DNA from: Methylovirgula sp.
Lineage (GTDB): Bacteria; Pseudomonadota; Alphaproteobacteria; Rhizobiales; Beijerinckiaceae
Direction of reading: 5' to 3'
Length of the DNA stretch: 64,000 nt
Assembly (NCBI RefSeq): GCF_037200945.1
Contig: NZ_JBBCGP010000001.1
Span: forward strand, 1,424,501-1,488,500
The notes below the pieces were generated by a model that was given only the letters and a program-made list of their open reading frames with translations, searched no databases and had not been told where the DNA came from. Shown here in pieces: positions 25,301-34,709 of the stretch (positions are counted from its first letter, which is position 1; every line of letters starts with the position of its first letter). A program made the translations under genes and the position numbers.

Positions 25301-28300
25301 GCAGACGGGGCAGGCCGATATCCTGTTCCAGAACGGCAACACGATCACCGGCTTCGTCGGCCATAGCGGCATTGTCGCTTTCACGATCACGATCGATCCG
25401 AAGACGGGCGAACTGACTTTCACCGAAGACCGCGCGGTGGTGCAAACGCAGGACGGCAGCGACCCCTCGGGGAACGCCGCGACACTGGCGAGTGGTGTTG
25501 TCACGCTGACGCAAACGATCACCGACAACGATGGGACGACCGCGTCCGCGAGCGTTGATGTTGGATCGAATCTCTCCATCACCGATGATGGACCGAAGAT
25601 CAGCACAGCTCCATTCCTGGAGCCTGGTCTCGTCGTGAGCGAGTCGCATCTGACAGCAGGCACCAACGGCGCTTCAGGCAGCGATCCAAGTTCGGTTCTG
25701 ACTCACGCGTCGGGAAATTTCTCCTTCTCCTTCGTCGATACGCCCGGCGCTGACGGACTGAAATCGATCGGCTATACGCTAACGCTCGGTAACGGTGGCG
25801 TTTCGGGGCTAGTCGATTCGCAGACGCACCAAAATGACGTTCTGGTTCAGACCAGCGCGACGACGATCACCGGTTATGTCGGCAGCCAGGCGAGCGGCAT
25901 TGTCGCCTTCACGATTTCGGTTGATCCGCACACGGGCATCGTGGCTTTCACCGAGGATCGCGCTGTCGTCCAGGCGCAGAACGGCCATGATCCGTCGCAG
26001 GATCTGGCGAGTTTTGCGTCGGGCGCCATAACGCTGACGCAGACGCTTGTCGACAATGACGGGACAACGACGTCCGCGAGCCTCGATATCGGCAAGCAAT
26101 TCGCCATCGCCGATGACGGTCCGAGCATCAGCGTCAGCCAGCACAACGAACCCGCGCTAACGGTAAGCGAAGTCAATTTGCAGGCGTCGACCAATGGCGT
26201 CGACGGCACTGTGCATAACGGGGCGATCATCGCGACGGGGAATTTCTCGGGCAATTTTAACGATACGTTTGGTGCCGATGGCGCGGCCGCCAAAGGACCG
26301 GTGGGCTATGCGCTGTCGATCGGCAATCCCGCTCCGCACTCGAATGTTGTTCTGTCCGGGCTAGTCGATTCGCAGACTCACCAGAATGATGTTCTGATTC
26401 AGGTGAACGCGACGACGATCGAAGGCCATGTCGGTAGCGCGAATGGGGCACTGGCTTTCACGATTTCCGTCGATGCCATGACCGGCGTCGTGACTTTCAC
26501 CGAGGACCGGGCCGTCGTTCAGCAGCAGAACGGGCAGGATCCTTCGGGCGACGTCGCGAGCCTAACGAACGGCGCTGTGGTTCTGACCCAGGCGATCACC
26601 GATGGCGACGGCACGACCACGTCCGCAAGCCTCGACATCAGCCAGCAATTGCAAATCAAGGACGATGGGCCGTCGATCGTGACGGTCGCGAAGAATGAGC
26701 CGACGCTGACGCTGAGCGAAAGCAATCTCACCTCGACGTCCGATGACAGCCATACGCCAGGCACGAGTCCGAATCTGACGTCGACGGCGACGATGCAGAG
26801 CTTCAGCGGCGTTTTCGCCGATACGTTCGGCGCCGACGGGGCGGCGAAGGTCGGCTCGGCGAGCTATGCGTTGTCGCTGGCGGGCTTTAACAGCCGCAGC
26901 GGCCACGGTGTGGATTCCGGTCTTGTCGATACCTTGACGGGCCAGCACGATTACCTGTTTCAGAACGGCAACACGATCACGGCCTACGTCGGCGATAGCA
27001 CCCACGGTTCCATCGCCTTCACGATCACGCTTGATCCATCATCGGGTAATATCACCTTCACCGAGGATCGTTCGGTCGAGAACAATGGTGGCTCGACGAC
27101 TTTGTCGTCCGGCTTGGTGACGCTGCAGCAGACGATCACGGATGGTGATGGCACCTCCACCTCGGCGAGCGTCAATATAGGTTCGCAATTCTCGATCACG
27201 GACGACACGCCGCAGATCACGCTGACGCATGCGACGGAGCCGGTGTTGACGGTGCATGAGGCGGATTTGCAAGCCTCTACCAATGACGGCGTTAACGGCA
27301 CGATCGCTGACGGGAAGACCACCTCGGGGCCGACCGGTTTTGCGGGCGCTTTTAGCGACAATTTTGGTGCCGATGGCGCAGCGAAGACCGGATCGGTCAG
27401 TTATGCGCTGTCGATTGGCAATAACGGCGCGACGAGCCTAGTCGATACGTTAAGCGGGACGGCGGTGACGCTGCACCAGGTCGGCACGGCGGAGATCGAC
27501 GGCAGGGACGCCAACGGCGATTTGGTTTTCACGCTGAAGGTCGATGCTTCGGGCGAAGTCTCCTTCACGCTTGACCGTGCGGTGGGGGACAATAGCGGCC
27601 CTGTGAGCCTGCCGGCGAGTTCTGTCGTGCTGACGCAGACGATCACGGATGGCGACGGAACCCAAACCTCCGCGAACGTTAATATCGGGTCGCAGCTCTC
27701 GATCACCGACGACAAGCCCACGATCAGCCTCACGGGAGCGAGCGTCGCGACCCAGTTGGTGAGTGAATCCCATCTGCCATCGACCACCGATGACAATTAT
27801 ACGCCCGGTACGTTGCCCGCCACGTCCAACCCTTCGGCCACTGAGAACTTCAGTGGCGCTTTCTCCGATAAGTTCGGCGCTGACGGTCCCGAGAGCGGCT
27901 CGAAGGCAGCCGGCACGTCCTATGCGCTGACGGTTGGCAGCCAGGGCACCAGCACGGGCTTGATCGATACATTAAGCGGCGATGCCGTGACGCTGAAGCA
28001 GGTCAACACGACGGAAATCGACGGGATCGTGACCGTCAGTGGCCAAACCTACACGGTGTTCACGTATGTCGTCGATTCCTCGGGCCAGGTGACCTTCACG
28101 CTCGAGCGCTCGGTCGAGAACAACGGCACCTCGGTAAGCCTGCCGACGAATTCTGTGACGTTGACGCAGACCCTCACCGATGGCGATGGGAGCACGACCA
28201 CCTCGGCCGGGGTCGACATCAGCAAGCAATTCTCGATCACCGATGATACGCCGACGATCGCGGTCGTCACGGGCAATGAGCCTTCGCTGACGCTGAGCGA

Positions 28301-31300
28301 GACGTTTCTCCCGAACGGCACGGCCCACAATCCGTCCGATACGTCCGTGACGAAGGACTTCACCCCCGTTTTCTCGGACAATTTCGGTGCTGATGGTCAG
28401 GCTCACAGCGGAGCTGTCAGCTACGCATTGTCGATCGGCAACGGTGGCGATTCGGGTCTGAAGGATACGTTGAGCGGCCAAGAGGTAACCCTGGTTCAAA
28501 AGAACTCGGGCGAGGTCGATGGCGTCGTCACCATCAACGACGTGCAGACCACGGTCTTCACCGTCACGGTCGACGGAAATGGCCACGTGACCTTCACGGA
28601 GGACCGTACGGTCGAGAATAACAATACAGGTTCGGCCGGTGCGTCGCTCACATCCAGCGCCGTCGTGCTGACGCAGACGATTACGGATGGCGACGGCACC
28701 CAAACCTCCGCCAGTGCCAATATCGGTTCGCAACTCTCCATCACCGATGATGGCCCGAAAGCGCCCGTCCTCACCGTCAACAACACGGTCGGGGTGGATG
28801 AAACGCCCGGAGCGCAAACGACCGGGGGCGCAACAGATGTGCTCTACAGCAGCCTGCCGACGGCGATCGCCGCTTTGTTCGCTGGTCTGACGAATACTGG
28901 AACGGACACGAATGTTCCGGCCGGTTCGCTCGATCAGGGGGCGCTGAGCTTCGCGGCGAGCGGGGCGTCCCTCGTCAGTGTCGGAACACCTGTTTTCGGT
29001 GCAGACGGCGCTGCGACATCCAATAGCGAGACCTACGCGTTGAAGCTCGAGGGCACGGCCTCCGGGCTGACGCTGACGGACGGAACCGCGATCACCTTGT
29101 CCATCAGCAACGGCATGATCATCGGCACGGCCGGTACGGATTCATTCAACAGCGCCCTTAGCGGCAAAATCGCCTTTGCCATTGCGATCGATTCGGCGAG
29201 CGGCGAAGTCTATGTGGCGCAATATCTGGCGCTGCATCAGCCGACCGCATCGAACCCCAACGACGTTGTGACGCTCGCGGCGAATAGTGTCGGCGTGACT
29301 GTGACGCTGACCGATGGCGACGGCACGCAATCGTCCACATCATCTGATGTCAGCACGCACGTCCAGTTCTATGACGACGGGCCGAGCATCGCCGCGGTTC
29401 AGACCGCCTATGTCGGAGATGTCGCCAATTCGTCCTTCAACGGGACGTGGCAGCCGACCTTCGGCGCTGACGGGCCGAGTCTGACGGTGCCCGTCAGCCT
29501 CGCGATGGGTTCGGCGCCTGCGGGCCTCACCTACAATGTCACGGATACCGTCCACCAGATCAACGGCCACGAAGTCTTCGAGGTGCAGGTAACCGGCACG
29601 GCTTCCTACACATTTTTCGAATATACGTCGGCGGCTGCGACGGGCACGGAGATGTTCGCCTTCACGGATCAGGCCGGCCAAAACCCGTTCTTCATTTTGG
29701 ATGTCCTAGCCAACGGCACATATTCGTTCGATCTGGAGGCGACAAATCTCCCGGGCGGCGGAAAGACGATCACGTTCGCATCCGGCGGCGAGCATGACTT
29801 CTTCTATAGCGCCAACGGTAGCGCCTCCCTGACGGCGGGCGACTATAACCTCATCCCGCCTAATTTCGGGGTGCCGGGCAATTACGGCGTGCTGATCACG
29901 GCTGGGGGCGCCTTTAACGACGTCGGTATTTCCAACGGAAAAATGGGCGTCGACGGAAACCAATTGAATTTTGGCGAAGAGCTGGACTTCGCTTTCGGCG
30001 CCACGCAGACCCAGGTGACGATCGGCGTCGCCGCGGGCGAACAGGTCCCAATTGAGCAGTTCGAAGTCACGATCTGGAACGCGGCGCATACCGCTTCGCA
30101 CACGGAGACCCTTACTCAAACCGATGGCACGGCGATCGTCGTCGATCAGGCGAATTGGCAGGGGGATGGATCAAATACCTGGTTCGCGGGCGGGATCAGC
30201 GAAGTTGATGTTATAAACATTGCGACGAGAAGTCCGGAGGACAATCAGGTCTCGTTGACCTCCGTGAGCTCCGGCACGCAATCGGCGTCCGTTCCGACGA
30301 CGACGCTCGATTTCGATGTTGGCGCGACGGATGGCGATGGCGATGGCACGACCGCCAATCTCGCCGTCAATCTTGTCACGCCGCCGGCAGCGGTCGCGGG
30401 CTCTTACGCGGAATCTGTTTCCGAAAGCGGCCTGCCGACGGGCTCGAGCCCGAATGGCGGCGTAATTGTCGATACGGTGCAGGTGTCGTTCACCGCGGGC
30501 ACCGACAACGCTCATGTCACTCTCGATCCAAGCGCGCTGACAACGTCGCTCGCCGGCTTCCAGGGCCTGACCTGGCAAGTCGTCAACGGCGTCGTCGAAG
30601 GCTTTCAGGGATCGACGGAAGTCGTTTCTTTCGCAATCACCTCGGGCGCGACGATCCAGGCGGGACAAACCGGCACGGTGACCATGACGGAGACCTTGCT
30701 GGCGCCGATCGACGGCGACAATGGCGGCACGGCAGGCGATCTCGGCACGCTGAATGTCGTCGCGTCCGACGTCAATAATCCGTCGATCAATGCTACGGAT
30801 CAGGTCACGGTGGGCGTCCTCGACGACAAGCCGATTGCTGTTGCCGACGTTGCGGCCGACACGTCGGGTCAAGCGCTATCCGCCAATGTCATCACCGGCG
30901 CCGGTGAAACGTCCGGCAAGGACACGCCCGGTGCGGACGGCGGACTCACGGTTGTCGGTGTCGAAGCGGGCAATAATACCAACGCCACGGTGACGAGCGG
31001 CGTCGGCGCGGGCATTGTGGGAACCTATGGCACGCTGACGCTGGCGGCAGACGGCTCCTACACTTATACGGCCAATCCGGACACGACAGGTCTCACCGAC
31101 AACAAGGTTGATACCTTCACCTATACGGTCAAGGATGCCGACGGCTCGCCTTCGACGACGACGCTGGCGGTCAACGTCAACGAAGTGCATCCGACAGCGT
31201 CGGTAGCGACCGGTACGGTCTATGAAGCCGGATTGTCAAACGGGTCGCATGTCGGAACGACGACGACGGTACAAACTGGTACGTTGTCTTTCTCCGAGTC

Positions 31301-34300
31301 CGGCGGCGACACGGTGACCCTGACGAGCGTCAACGGCCAAAGCGTGGGTCAGAGCAGCAACAACACCACGATCTTCGGCGCGCACGGCGCGTTGTTGATC
31401 AACGAGAACGGCAGTTACACCTACACGCTGACTTCGGCTGAGACGGGAAGCAACGGCGTCGAGGCGCCGGATACGTTCACCTACACGGCGACGGATTCGC
31501 ACGGCAATACAAACACCAATACGTTGACATTCGCCATCGTCGACGACAAGCCGGTGGCTGTCGCCGACGTTGCAGTCGATGCATCGGGCCAGACCCTGTC
31601 TGCCAATGTCATCACTGGCGTCGGGGAGACGTCCGGCAAGGATACGGCGGGTGCAGACGGCGGACTGACCGTTCTCGGCGTTGAAACGGGCAGCAACACC
31701 TCCGCAACTGTGACGACAGGTATCGGCACGGCGATTGCCGGCACCTACGGTACCCTGACGTTGGCAGCGGATGGATCCTACAGCTACGTGGCCAAGCCGG
31801 ATACGACGGGGCTCACCGGCATTCATGCCGACACCTTTACGTACACGATCAAGGATGCTGACGGTTCCACGTCAACGACGACGCTGACGCTCAACACCAA
31901 CGAAGTGCAGCCGACCGTCGCGGCGGCGACCGGCACCGTTTATGAAGCCGGGTTGTCGAACGGATCGCAGGTCGGAACGACGACGACGGTACAAACCGGC
32001 ACGTTGTCATTCTCAGAATCGACCGTGACGAGCGTCACGATCGGCGGCACGACCTATAACGTGCCGCAGGACGGAACCAGCATCACGATCGCGACGGCTC
32101 ATAGCACGCTCGTGATCAACGAACATGGTGCCTACACCTACACGCTGACCGGACCGGAGACCGGGAGCAATGGCGTCGAAGCGCCGGACACCTTCACCTA
32201 TGTGGTGACGGACGCCCAGCATAATACCAACACCAGCACGCTGACATTCAGCATTGTCGATGACAAGCCTGTGGCGGATGCTGATGCGGCGAACGCGACG
32301 GTCGGGCAGACCGTGACTGCGGATGTAGCGCATGGCCTGTTTGGGACGGTCGCCAACGGCGGTGCGGGTGATATTTCCGGCGCGGATTCGCCGGCGAGCG
32401 TCACGGGGGTCGTTGCCACGAGCAACAGCAATGCCGCCGGTACTGCAGGCACGGCTGGGGCCGACGGAATCCCGTATACGGTCACGGGTGCCGAAGGCAC
32501 TTTGACGTTGAACGGGGATGGCTCGTACAGCTATGTCGCCAAGGCCAACGCGACGCCGGGCTCGACGGATACTTTCACTTACACGATCACCGATGCCGAT
32601 GGATCGCCATCGACGAACACGCTGACGGTGACGATCGCGGCGCCGGCGGGGCCGGATCTGCTGGTCTTTGAATCGGGGCTAAATAACGGCTTCACCGGCT
32701 CCGACGCGGGCAATGAGCCGACGATGGCGAACCAACCGTTGACAATCCCCAATGGCGACAGCGCTAAATTTGATAGTAGTCAGTCTGGCTTGCTCGCGCC
32801 GAATGGCTATGAATGGCTAAAGCCTGGCAGCTTTTTTAACAATACAGGCAGTTGGGTATTGGCTCCTCTTTCTTTTGGCTTGCCGGGTTCCCCTGTTCTC
32901 ACGCTCTCGCTCTCAGGCGGGGTGTTGACCGAAACTCTGCTGGCGCCGATCATCAGCTCGACCGGCACCAGCCAGTACAATCTTGGTTCTATTCAGGTCG
33001 ACATCGATCATAATAACCAGCAGGTTTCTACTCAAACCATCACGCTTGGCGCCGCCGACGATGCGCCGCAAATCAGCAACGTCCAAGCGGTGGCCCTGCA
33101 AGACTTTGCGCATTCTGTGTCGGGGAATATCACCTTCACGTCCGGCGCCGACGGCTTCGGCAATGGCAACGCGCCGGCGAGCCTGGCCGGGAACCCTGAT
33201 CCGGGTATCACCGTCAATGGCCAGACCTTGCATTATTGGGTAAACTCGACGTCACCCAACGAGCTTATCGCCTATGTCGGCAATGCGCCGACGGGCAATA
33301 ATGCGCCGGCTACGAACGAACAAGTCTTCACGCTCACGCTTAACGAGACCAGCGGCGTACCCAACGGCACGTATACATTCGATCTGCTGCAGCCCGCGGT
33401 TCAAAGTTTTACGCCCAGCAGCTACGCTGCGTTTTCAAGCGATGAGATCGTGTCCGCCTCCGCGGGTCAGCTGGCCATCGCGTCGGGCGGCACCTTCCAC
33501 GCCCCCCAAGACAACTGGAGCCTTAGTAGCAATCACTCGATGACCTTTTCCTTCACCCCGGGGGCTGATTCAGACACGAATTTCAGTCCGGTGGCGGAGG
33601 AGTTGAGCGCGACCTTCAACTTCGCGAAGGCTGGTACTGGTGATAGCCACTCGGTTAGCTATACCGTGGACTATCTGGATGGCACTTCCCAGAGTTCGTC
33701 GATTTCGGTAAGCAGTAGCGCTGCGACAAACTGGACAAGTCCGCTGTCGTCCTCAGGCGCAGGTATCGAATCGATCACCTTTACAGAGAGCAATAGTAGC
33801 AAAGATACCGATACGATCTCGGTGCTTGGCACGACGGGGGTACCCACAGAGACTCTGACCGGCGATTTGAGCTTCAATTTAACGACCACGGATGCCGACG
33901 GCAGCCAAGGGACCGGCACGATTAATGTCGACATAACCGGCAACGATTTGTCGCTGGGTGCATTCAACGGCGCTTATACGGCGATCAGCGATAGCGCGTC
34001 GTCCCACATGCTGATTGGCGATTCAAGCAACGACATCTTCATCGCCAACTTCGCCGGCGACACGATGCAGGCGCATTCGGCCACAAGCGGCAATAACATT
34101 TTCGAAATCGCGAATATCAGCAATCCAAGCGAACTGATCACGAACTTCAATTCGACCAACGACGTGATCGATCTGACGCAGCTTCTGAGCAATGTGAACA
34201 CGAGTGCGCAAGGTTTCAATATTTCGAATTATGTCGAGTACCTGTCGTCGAGTTCGGGCACTGGAACTCAAGCAGGTGAATTGTTGATCAATGAGAACGG

Positions 34301-34484
34301 CGGTGGATTTGGTACGAACCATACCGGCACTGTCCTGACGGTCGCGACAATCGACACGAATGTTCCCAATAGCCAGACGCCGGCGACGCATCCCACCGCG
34401 GTCAGCGGTCAGCCCTCGCCGATCCTGATCGCCTATCAAGACCAGAGCCATCTGGTCCATTCCGTCCACGCCCACACGGGCTAG
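22368..34484 (+). CDS. giant type I-secreted repeat adhesin (LapA/BapA-like)
   Basis: 4038 residues. Residues ~70-150 look like the N-terminal retention module of this class (VKLSAGETTFHVPANTTFD, GHDLVLVQKDGTAIVLEDAG, IEIGDVDVP). A QAAEG sequence at 153-157 and an SSGGDF block follow; the AA pair is the likely LapG cut site. Twelve tandem repeats of about 174 residues fill ~218-2340, each ending near SITDDGP and restarting near LTLSE. Then come a unique segment, VCBS-type repeats (~2820-3425) and two more beta-rich domains. The C-terminus has one degenerate RTX unit (LIGDSSNDIFI), a T1SS-type VIDLTQLL segment and a short tail, the export signal. Almost no Cys and many Asp/Gly/Thr residues fit a Ca-binding surface fibre. 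It should be exported by the TolC/ABC/HlyD set next to it. Confidence 0.93.
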   Translation: MKTESLPTQDSDAAGSTGARSERAVIHHNSDLSQHLKQYLVAQLQDKNAGQPNQAPAGFSHQAPQASSSDYHLPPADKIIHVKLSAGETTFHVPANTTFDTIRIVGHDLVLVQKDGTAIVLEDAGDKIPNIEIGDVDVPKVALEAAFTANGIQAAEGPSGNPSPSSGGDFEDARASTLGNARGLTGFLGAEGFNFTGTSVHYPPPPLPQIALNANAEPTLRLSEAHLTGATNGVDGSDPDAALTTITGDFSVDFTPTPDVNGGVVTYALSIQGGNGTASGFIDSQTGLADVLVKNGNTIEGHVGGANGALAFTISVNPNTGVVTFTEDRAVSEAQTGTNPSANIATMSSNVVTLTATITDGLGHQASAGLDLGKQISLTDDGPGIVADAATVPELTLSEADLTAATNNGVNGSSPNTALTSVTGHFAGDFTDTSGADGLKSTTYALSIAGGTGTASGLVDSQTGQADVLVQNGNTIEGHVGSANGALAFTITLDPATGDITFTESRAIENNNTGSTGLSLAAGVVTLTQTLIDNDGTPALASIDLGAKLAITDDGPSIVANAATAPALTLSEADLTAATNGVDGSKHDGATTVVGNYAQDFTDTSGADGLKSTTYALSIAGGSGTASGLVDSQTGQADVLVQNGNTIEGHVGNAGGPLAFMITVDPATGDITFTEDRAVVQAQDSSNPSGVAATFTAGVVTLTQTLTDNDGTTASASIDLGGKLSITDDGPSVTANATTVPGLTLSETHLTAQTNNNVNGSSPDATQTVAVGHFAGDFTDVSGADGLKSTTYALSIVGGDGTASGLIDSQTGSKDVLVLNGNTIEGHVGSANGALAFTIAVDPATGDITFTEDRAVENNNTGSTGVSLSAGVVTLTQTITDNDGTVASANVDLGPKLSITDDGPSITTNAAPTLTLNESNLTFFTNGINGTDPDLKLTHTSADFSKAFNDTSGADGLKSAAYALSISHQGVASGLTDSQTGQADILFQNGNTITGFVGHSGIVAFTITIDPKTGELTFTEDRAVVQTQDGSDPSGNAATLASGVVTLTQTITDNDGTTASASVDVGSNLSITDDGPKISTAPFLEPGLVVSESHLTAGTNGASGSDPSSVLTHASGNFSFSFVDTPGADGLKSIGYTLTLGNGGVSGLVDSQTHQNDVLVQTSATTITGYVGSQASGIVAFTISVDPHTGIVAFTEDRAVVQAQNGHDPSQDLASFASGAITLTQTLVDNDGTTTSASLDIGKQFAIADDGPSISVSQHNEPALTVSEVNLQASTNGVDGTVHNGAIIATGNFSGNFNDTFGADGAAAKGPVGYALSIGNPAPHSNVVLSGLVDSQTHQNDVLIQVNATTIEGHVGSANGALAFTISVDAMTGVVTFTEDRAVVQQQNGQDPSGDVASLTNGAVVLTQAITDGDGTTTSASLDISQQLQIKDDGPSIVTVAKNEPTLTLSESNLTSTSDDSHTPGTSPNLTSTATMQSFSGVFADTFGADGAAKVGSASYALSLAGFNSRSGHGVDSGLVDTLTGQHDYLFQNGNTITAYVGDSTHGSIAFTITLDPSSGNITFTEDRSVENNGGSTTLSSGLVTLQQTITDGDGTSTSASVNIGSQFSITDDTPQITLTHATEPVLTVHEADLQASTNDGVNGTIADGKTTSGPTGFAGAFSDNFGADGAAKTGSVSYALSIGNNGATSLVDTLSGTAVTLHQVGTAEIDGRDANGDLVFTLKVDASGEVSFTLDRAVGDNSGPVSLPASSVVLTQTITDGDGTQTSANVNIGSQLSITDDKPTISLTGASVATQLVSESHLPSTTDDNYTPGTLPATSNPSATENFSGAFSDKFGADGPESGSKAAGTSYALTVGSQGTSTGLIDTLSGDAVTLKQVNTTEIDGIVTVSGQTYTVFTYVVDSSGQVTFTLERSVENNGTSVSLPTNSVTLTQTLTDGDGSTTTSAGVDISKQFSITDDTPTIAVVTGNEPSLTLSETFLPNGTAHNPSDTSVTKDFTPVFSDNFGADGQAHSGAVSYALSIGNGGDSGLKDTLSGQEVTLVQKNSGEVDGVVTINDVQTTVFTVTVDGNGHVTFTEDRTVENNNTGSAGASLTSSAVVLTQTITDGDGTQTSASANIGSQLSITDDGPKAPVLTVNNTVGVDETPGAQTTGGATDVLYSSLPTAIAALFAGLTNTGTDTNVPAGSLDQGALSFAASGASLVSVGTPVFGADGAATSNSETYALKLEGTASGLTLTDGTAITLSISNGMIIGTAGTDSFNSALSGKIAFAIAIDSASGEVYVAQYLALHQPTASNPNDVVTLAANSVGVTVTLTDGDGTQSSTSSDVSTHVQFYDDGPSIAAVQTAYVGDVANSSFNGTWQPTFGADGPSLTVPVSLAMGSAPAGLTYNVTDTVHQINGHEVFEVQVTGTASYTFFEYTSAAATGTEMFAFTDQAGQNPFFILDVLANGTYSFDLEATNLPGGGKTITFASGGEHDFFYSANGSASLTAGDYNLIPPNFGVPGNYGVLITAGGAFNDVGISNGKMGVDGNQLNFGEELDFAFGATQTQVTIGVAAGEQVPIEQFEVTIWNAAHTASHTETLTQTDGTAIVVDQANWQGDGSNTWFAGGISEVDVINIATRSPEDNQVSLTSVSSGTQSASVPTTTLDFDVGATDGDGDGTTANLAVNLVTPPAAVAGSYAESVSESGLPTGSSPNGGVIVDTVQVSFTAGTDNAHVTLDPSALTTSLAGFQGLTWQVVNGVVEGFQGSTEVVSFAITSGATIQAGQTGTVTMTETLLAPIDGDNGGTAGDLGTLNVVASDVNNPSINATDQVTVGVLDDKPIAVADVAADTSGQALSANVITGAGETSGKDTPGADGGLTVVGVEAGNNTNATVTSGVGAGIVGTYGTLTLAADGSYTYTANPDTTGLTDNKVDTFTYTVKDADGSPSTTTLAVNVNEVHPTASVATGTVYEAGLSNGSHVGTTTTVQTGTLSFSESGGDTVTLTSVNGQSVGQSSNNTTIFGAHGALLINENGSYTYTLTSAETGSNGVEAPDTFTYTATDSHGNTNTNTLTFAIVDDKPVAVADVAVDASGQTLSANVITGVGETSGKDTAGADGGLTVLGVETGSNTSATVTTGIGTAIAGTYGTLTLAADGSYSYVAKPDTTGLTGIHADTFTYTIKDADGSTSTTTLTLNTNEVQPTVAAATGTVYEAGLSNGSQVGTTTTVQTGTLSFSESTVTSVTIGGTTYNVPQDGTSITIATAHSTLVINEHGAYTYTLTGPETGSNGVEAPDTFTYVVTDAQHNTNTSTLTFSIVDDKPVADADAANATVGQTVTADVAHGLFGTVANGGAGDISGADSPASVTGVVATSNSNAAGTAGTAGADGIPYTVTGAEGTLTLNGDGSYSYVAKANATPGSTDTFTYTITDADGSPSTNTLTVTIAAPAGPDLLVFESGLNNGFTGSDAGNEPTMANQPLTIPNGDSAKFDSSQSGLLAPNGYEWLKPGSFFNNTGSWVLAPLSFGLPGSPVLTLSLSGGVLTETLLAPIISSTGTSQYNLGSIQVDIDHNNQQVSTQTITLGAADDAPQISNVQAVALQDFAHSVSGNITFTSGADGFGNGNAPASLAGNPDPGITVNGQTLHYWVNSTSPNELIAYVGNAPTGNNAPATNEQVFTLTLNETSGVPNGTYTFDLLQPAVQSFTPSSYAAFSSDEIVSASAGQLAIASGGTFHAPQDNWSLSSNHSMTFSFTPGADSDTNFSPVAEELSATFNFAKAGTGDSHSVSYTVDYLDGTSQSSSISVSSSAATNWTSPLSSSGAGIESITFTESNSSKDTDTISVLGTTGVPTETLTGDLSFNLTTTDADGSQGTGTINVDITGNDLSLGAFNGAYTAISDSASSHMLIGDSSNDIFIANFAGDTMQAHSATSGNNIFEIANISNPSELITNFNSTNDVIDLTQLLSNVNTSAQGFNISNYVEYLSSSSGTGTQAGELLINENGGGFGTNHTGTVLTVATIDTNVPNSQTPATHPTAVSGQPSPILIAYQDQSHLVHSVHAHTG
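23019..29390 (+). repeat. twelve tandem ~522-bp coding repeats in the adhesin
   Basis: Repeat units start at about 23019, 23542, 24059, 24588, 25098, 25621, 26151, 26700, 27240, 27752, 28281 and 28768, a period of roughly 522 bp (174 residues). Each holds the same order of motifs: LTLSE, a TNGVDGS or TSDDSHTPG segment, DFTDTSGADGLKSTTYALSI, GLVDSQTGQADVLVQNGNTI, GALAFTI, FTEDRAV, LTQTITDNDGT and SITDDGP. Repeats 2-5 are closest to each other; 8-12 form a second flavour with FGADGAA. They resemble the T1SS-143/DUF5801 type of RTX-adhesin repeat. Confidence 0.85.
30822..32640 (+). repeat. VCBS-type repeats, two near-identical ~720-bp units plus a third partial unit
   Basis: Units start with DDKPIAVADVAADTSGQ (30822), DDKPVAVADVAVDASGQ (31543) and DDKPVADADAANATVGQ (32260). 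Within each, YGTLTLAADGSYTY and DTFTYTVKDADGS mark the VCBS/cadherin-like fold, followed in the first two by YEAGLSNGS..VGTTTTVQT. The first two are much alike at the DNA level, which points to a fairly recent duplication. Confidence 0.82.
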
Positions 34485-34511
34485 GCCATCATTCTGGCGG
34501 TTGGCCTAGCC
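34479..34511 (+). terminator. hairpin overlapping the adhesin stop codon
   Basis: GGCTAGGCCA and TGGCCTAGCC form a perfect 10-bp stem with a 13-base loop, and the adhesin's TAG stop lies in the first arm. There is no T-tract, so it may be a 3'-end stabiliser or a weak terminator. Confidence 0.55.
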
Positions 34512-34709
34512 AGCCGCCAATTCGCATGTGTGAATGCATCGACATCGCGCAGGCGGCTCATCCGGTCCGAGCGATTGCGATTCATCGTCCACTCGCCCGC
34601 GGCATTTTAGAAAAATAATCATTCTAGCAGATTTCACATTCGTCGATTAGCTTTGCTGCGACCGCGCGCTTGCCGTGCGGCTGGTGTCCCACGCGCAAAG
34701 AGACGAGTC

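Noticed and set aside
23019..32640. Regular repeats that might suggest a CRISPR array or satellite
   Set aside because: The repeats are ~522 and ~720 bp, keep one reading frame and encode beta-rich adhesin domains; there are no short repeats with unique spacers.
22368..34484. The giant adhesin as the TpsA partner of the barrel-fusion protein at 6664
   Set aside because: It has no N-terminal TPS secretion domain or signal peptide; it has a type I C-terminal signal and its own TolC/ABC/HlyD set.
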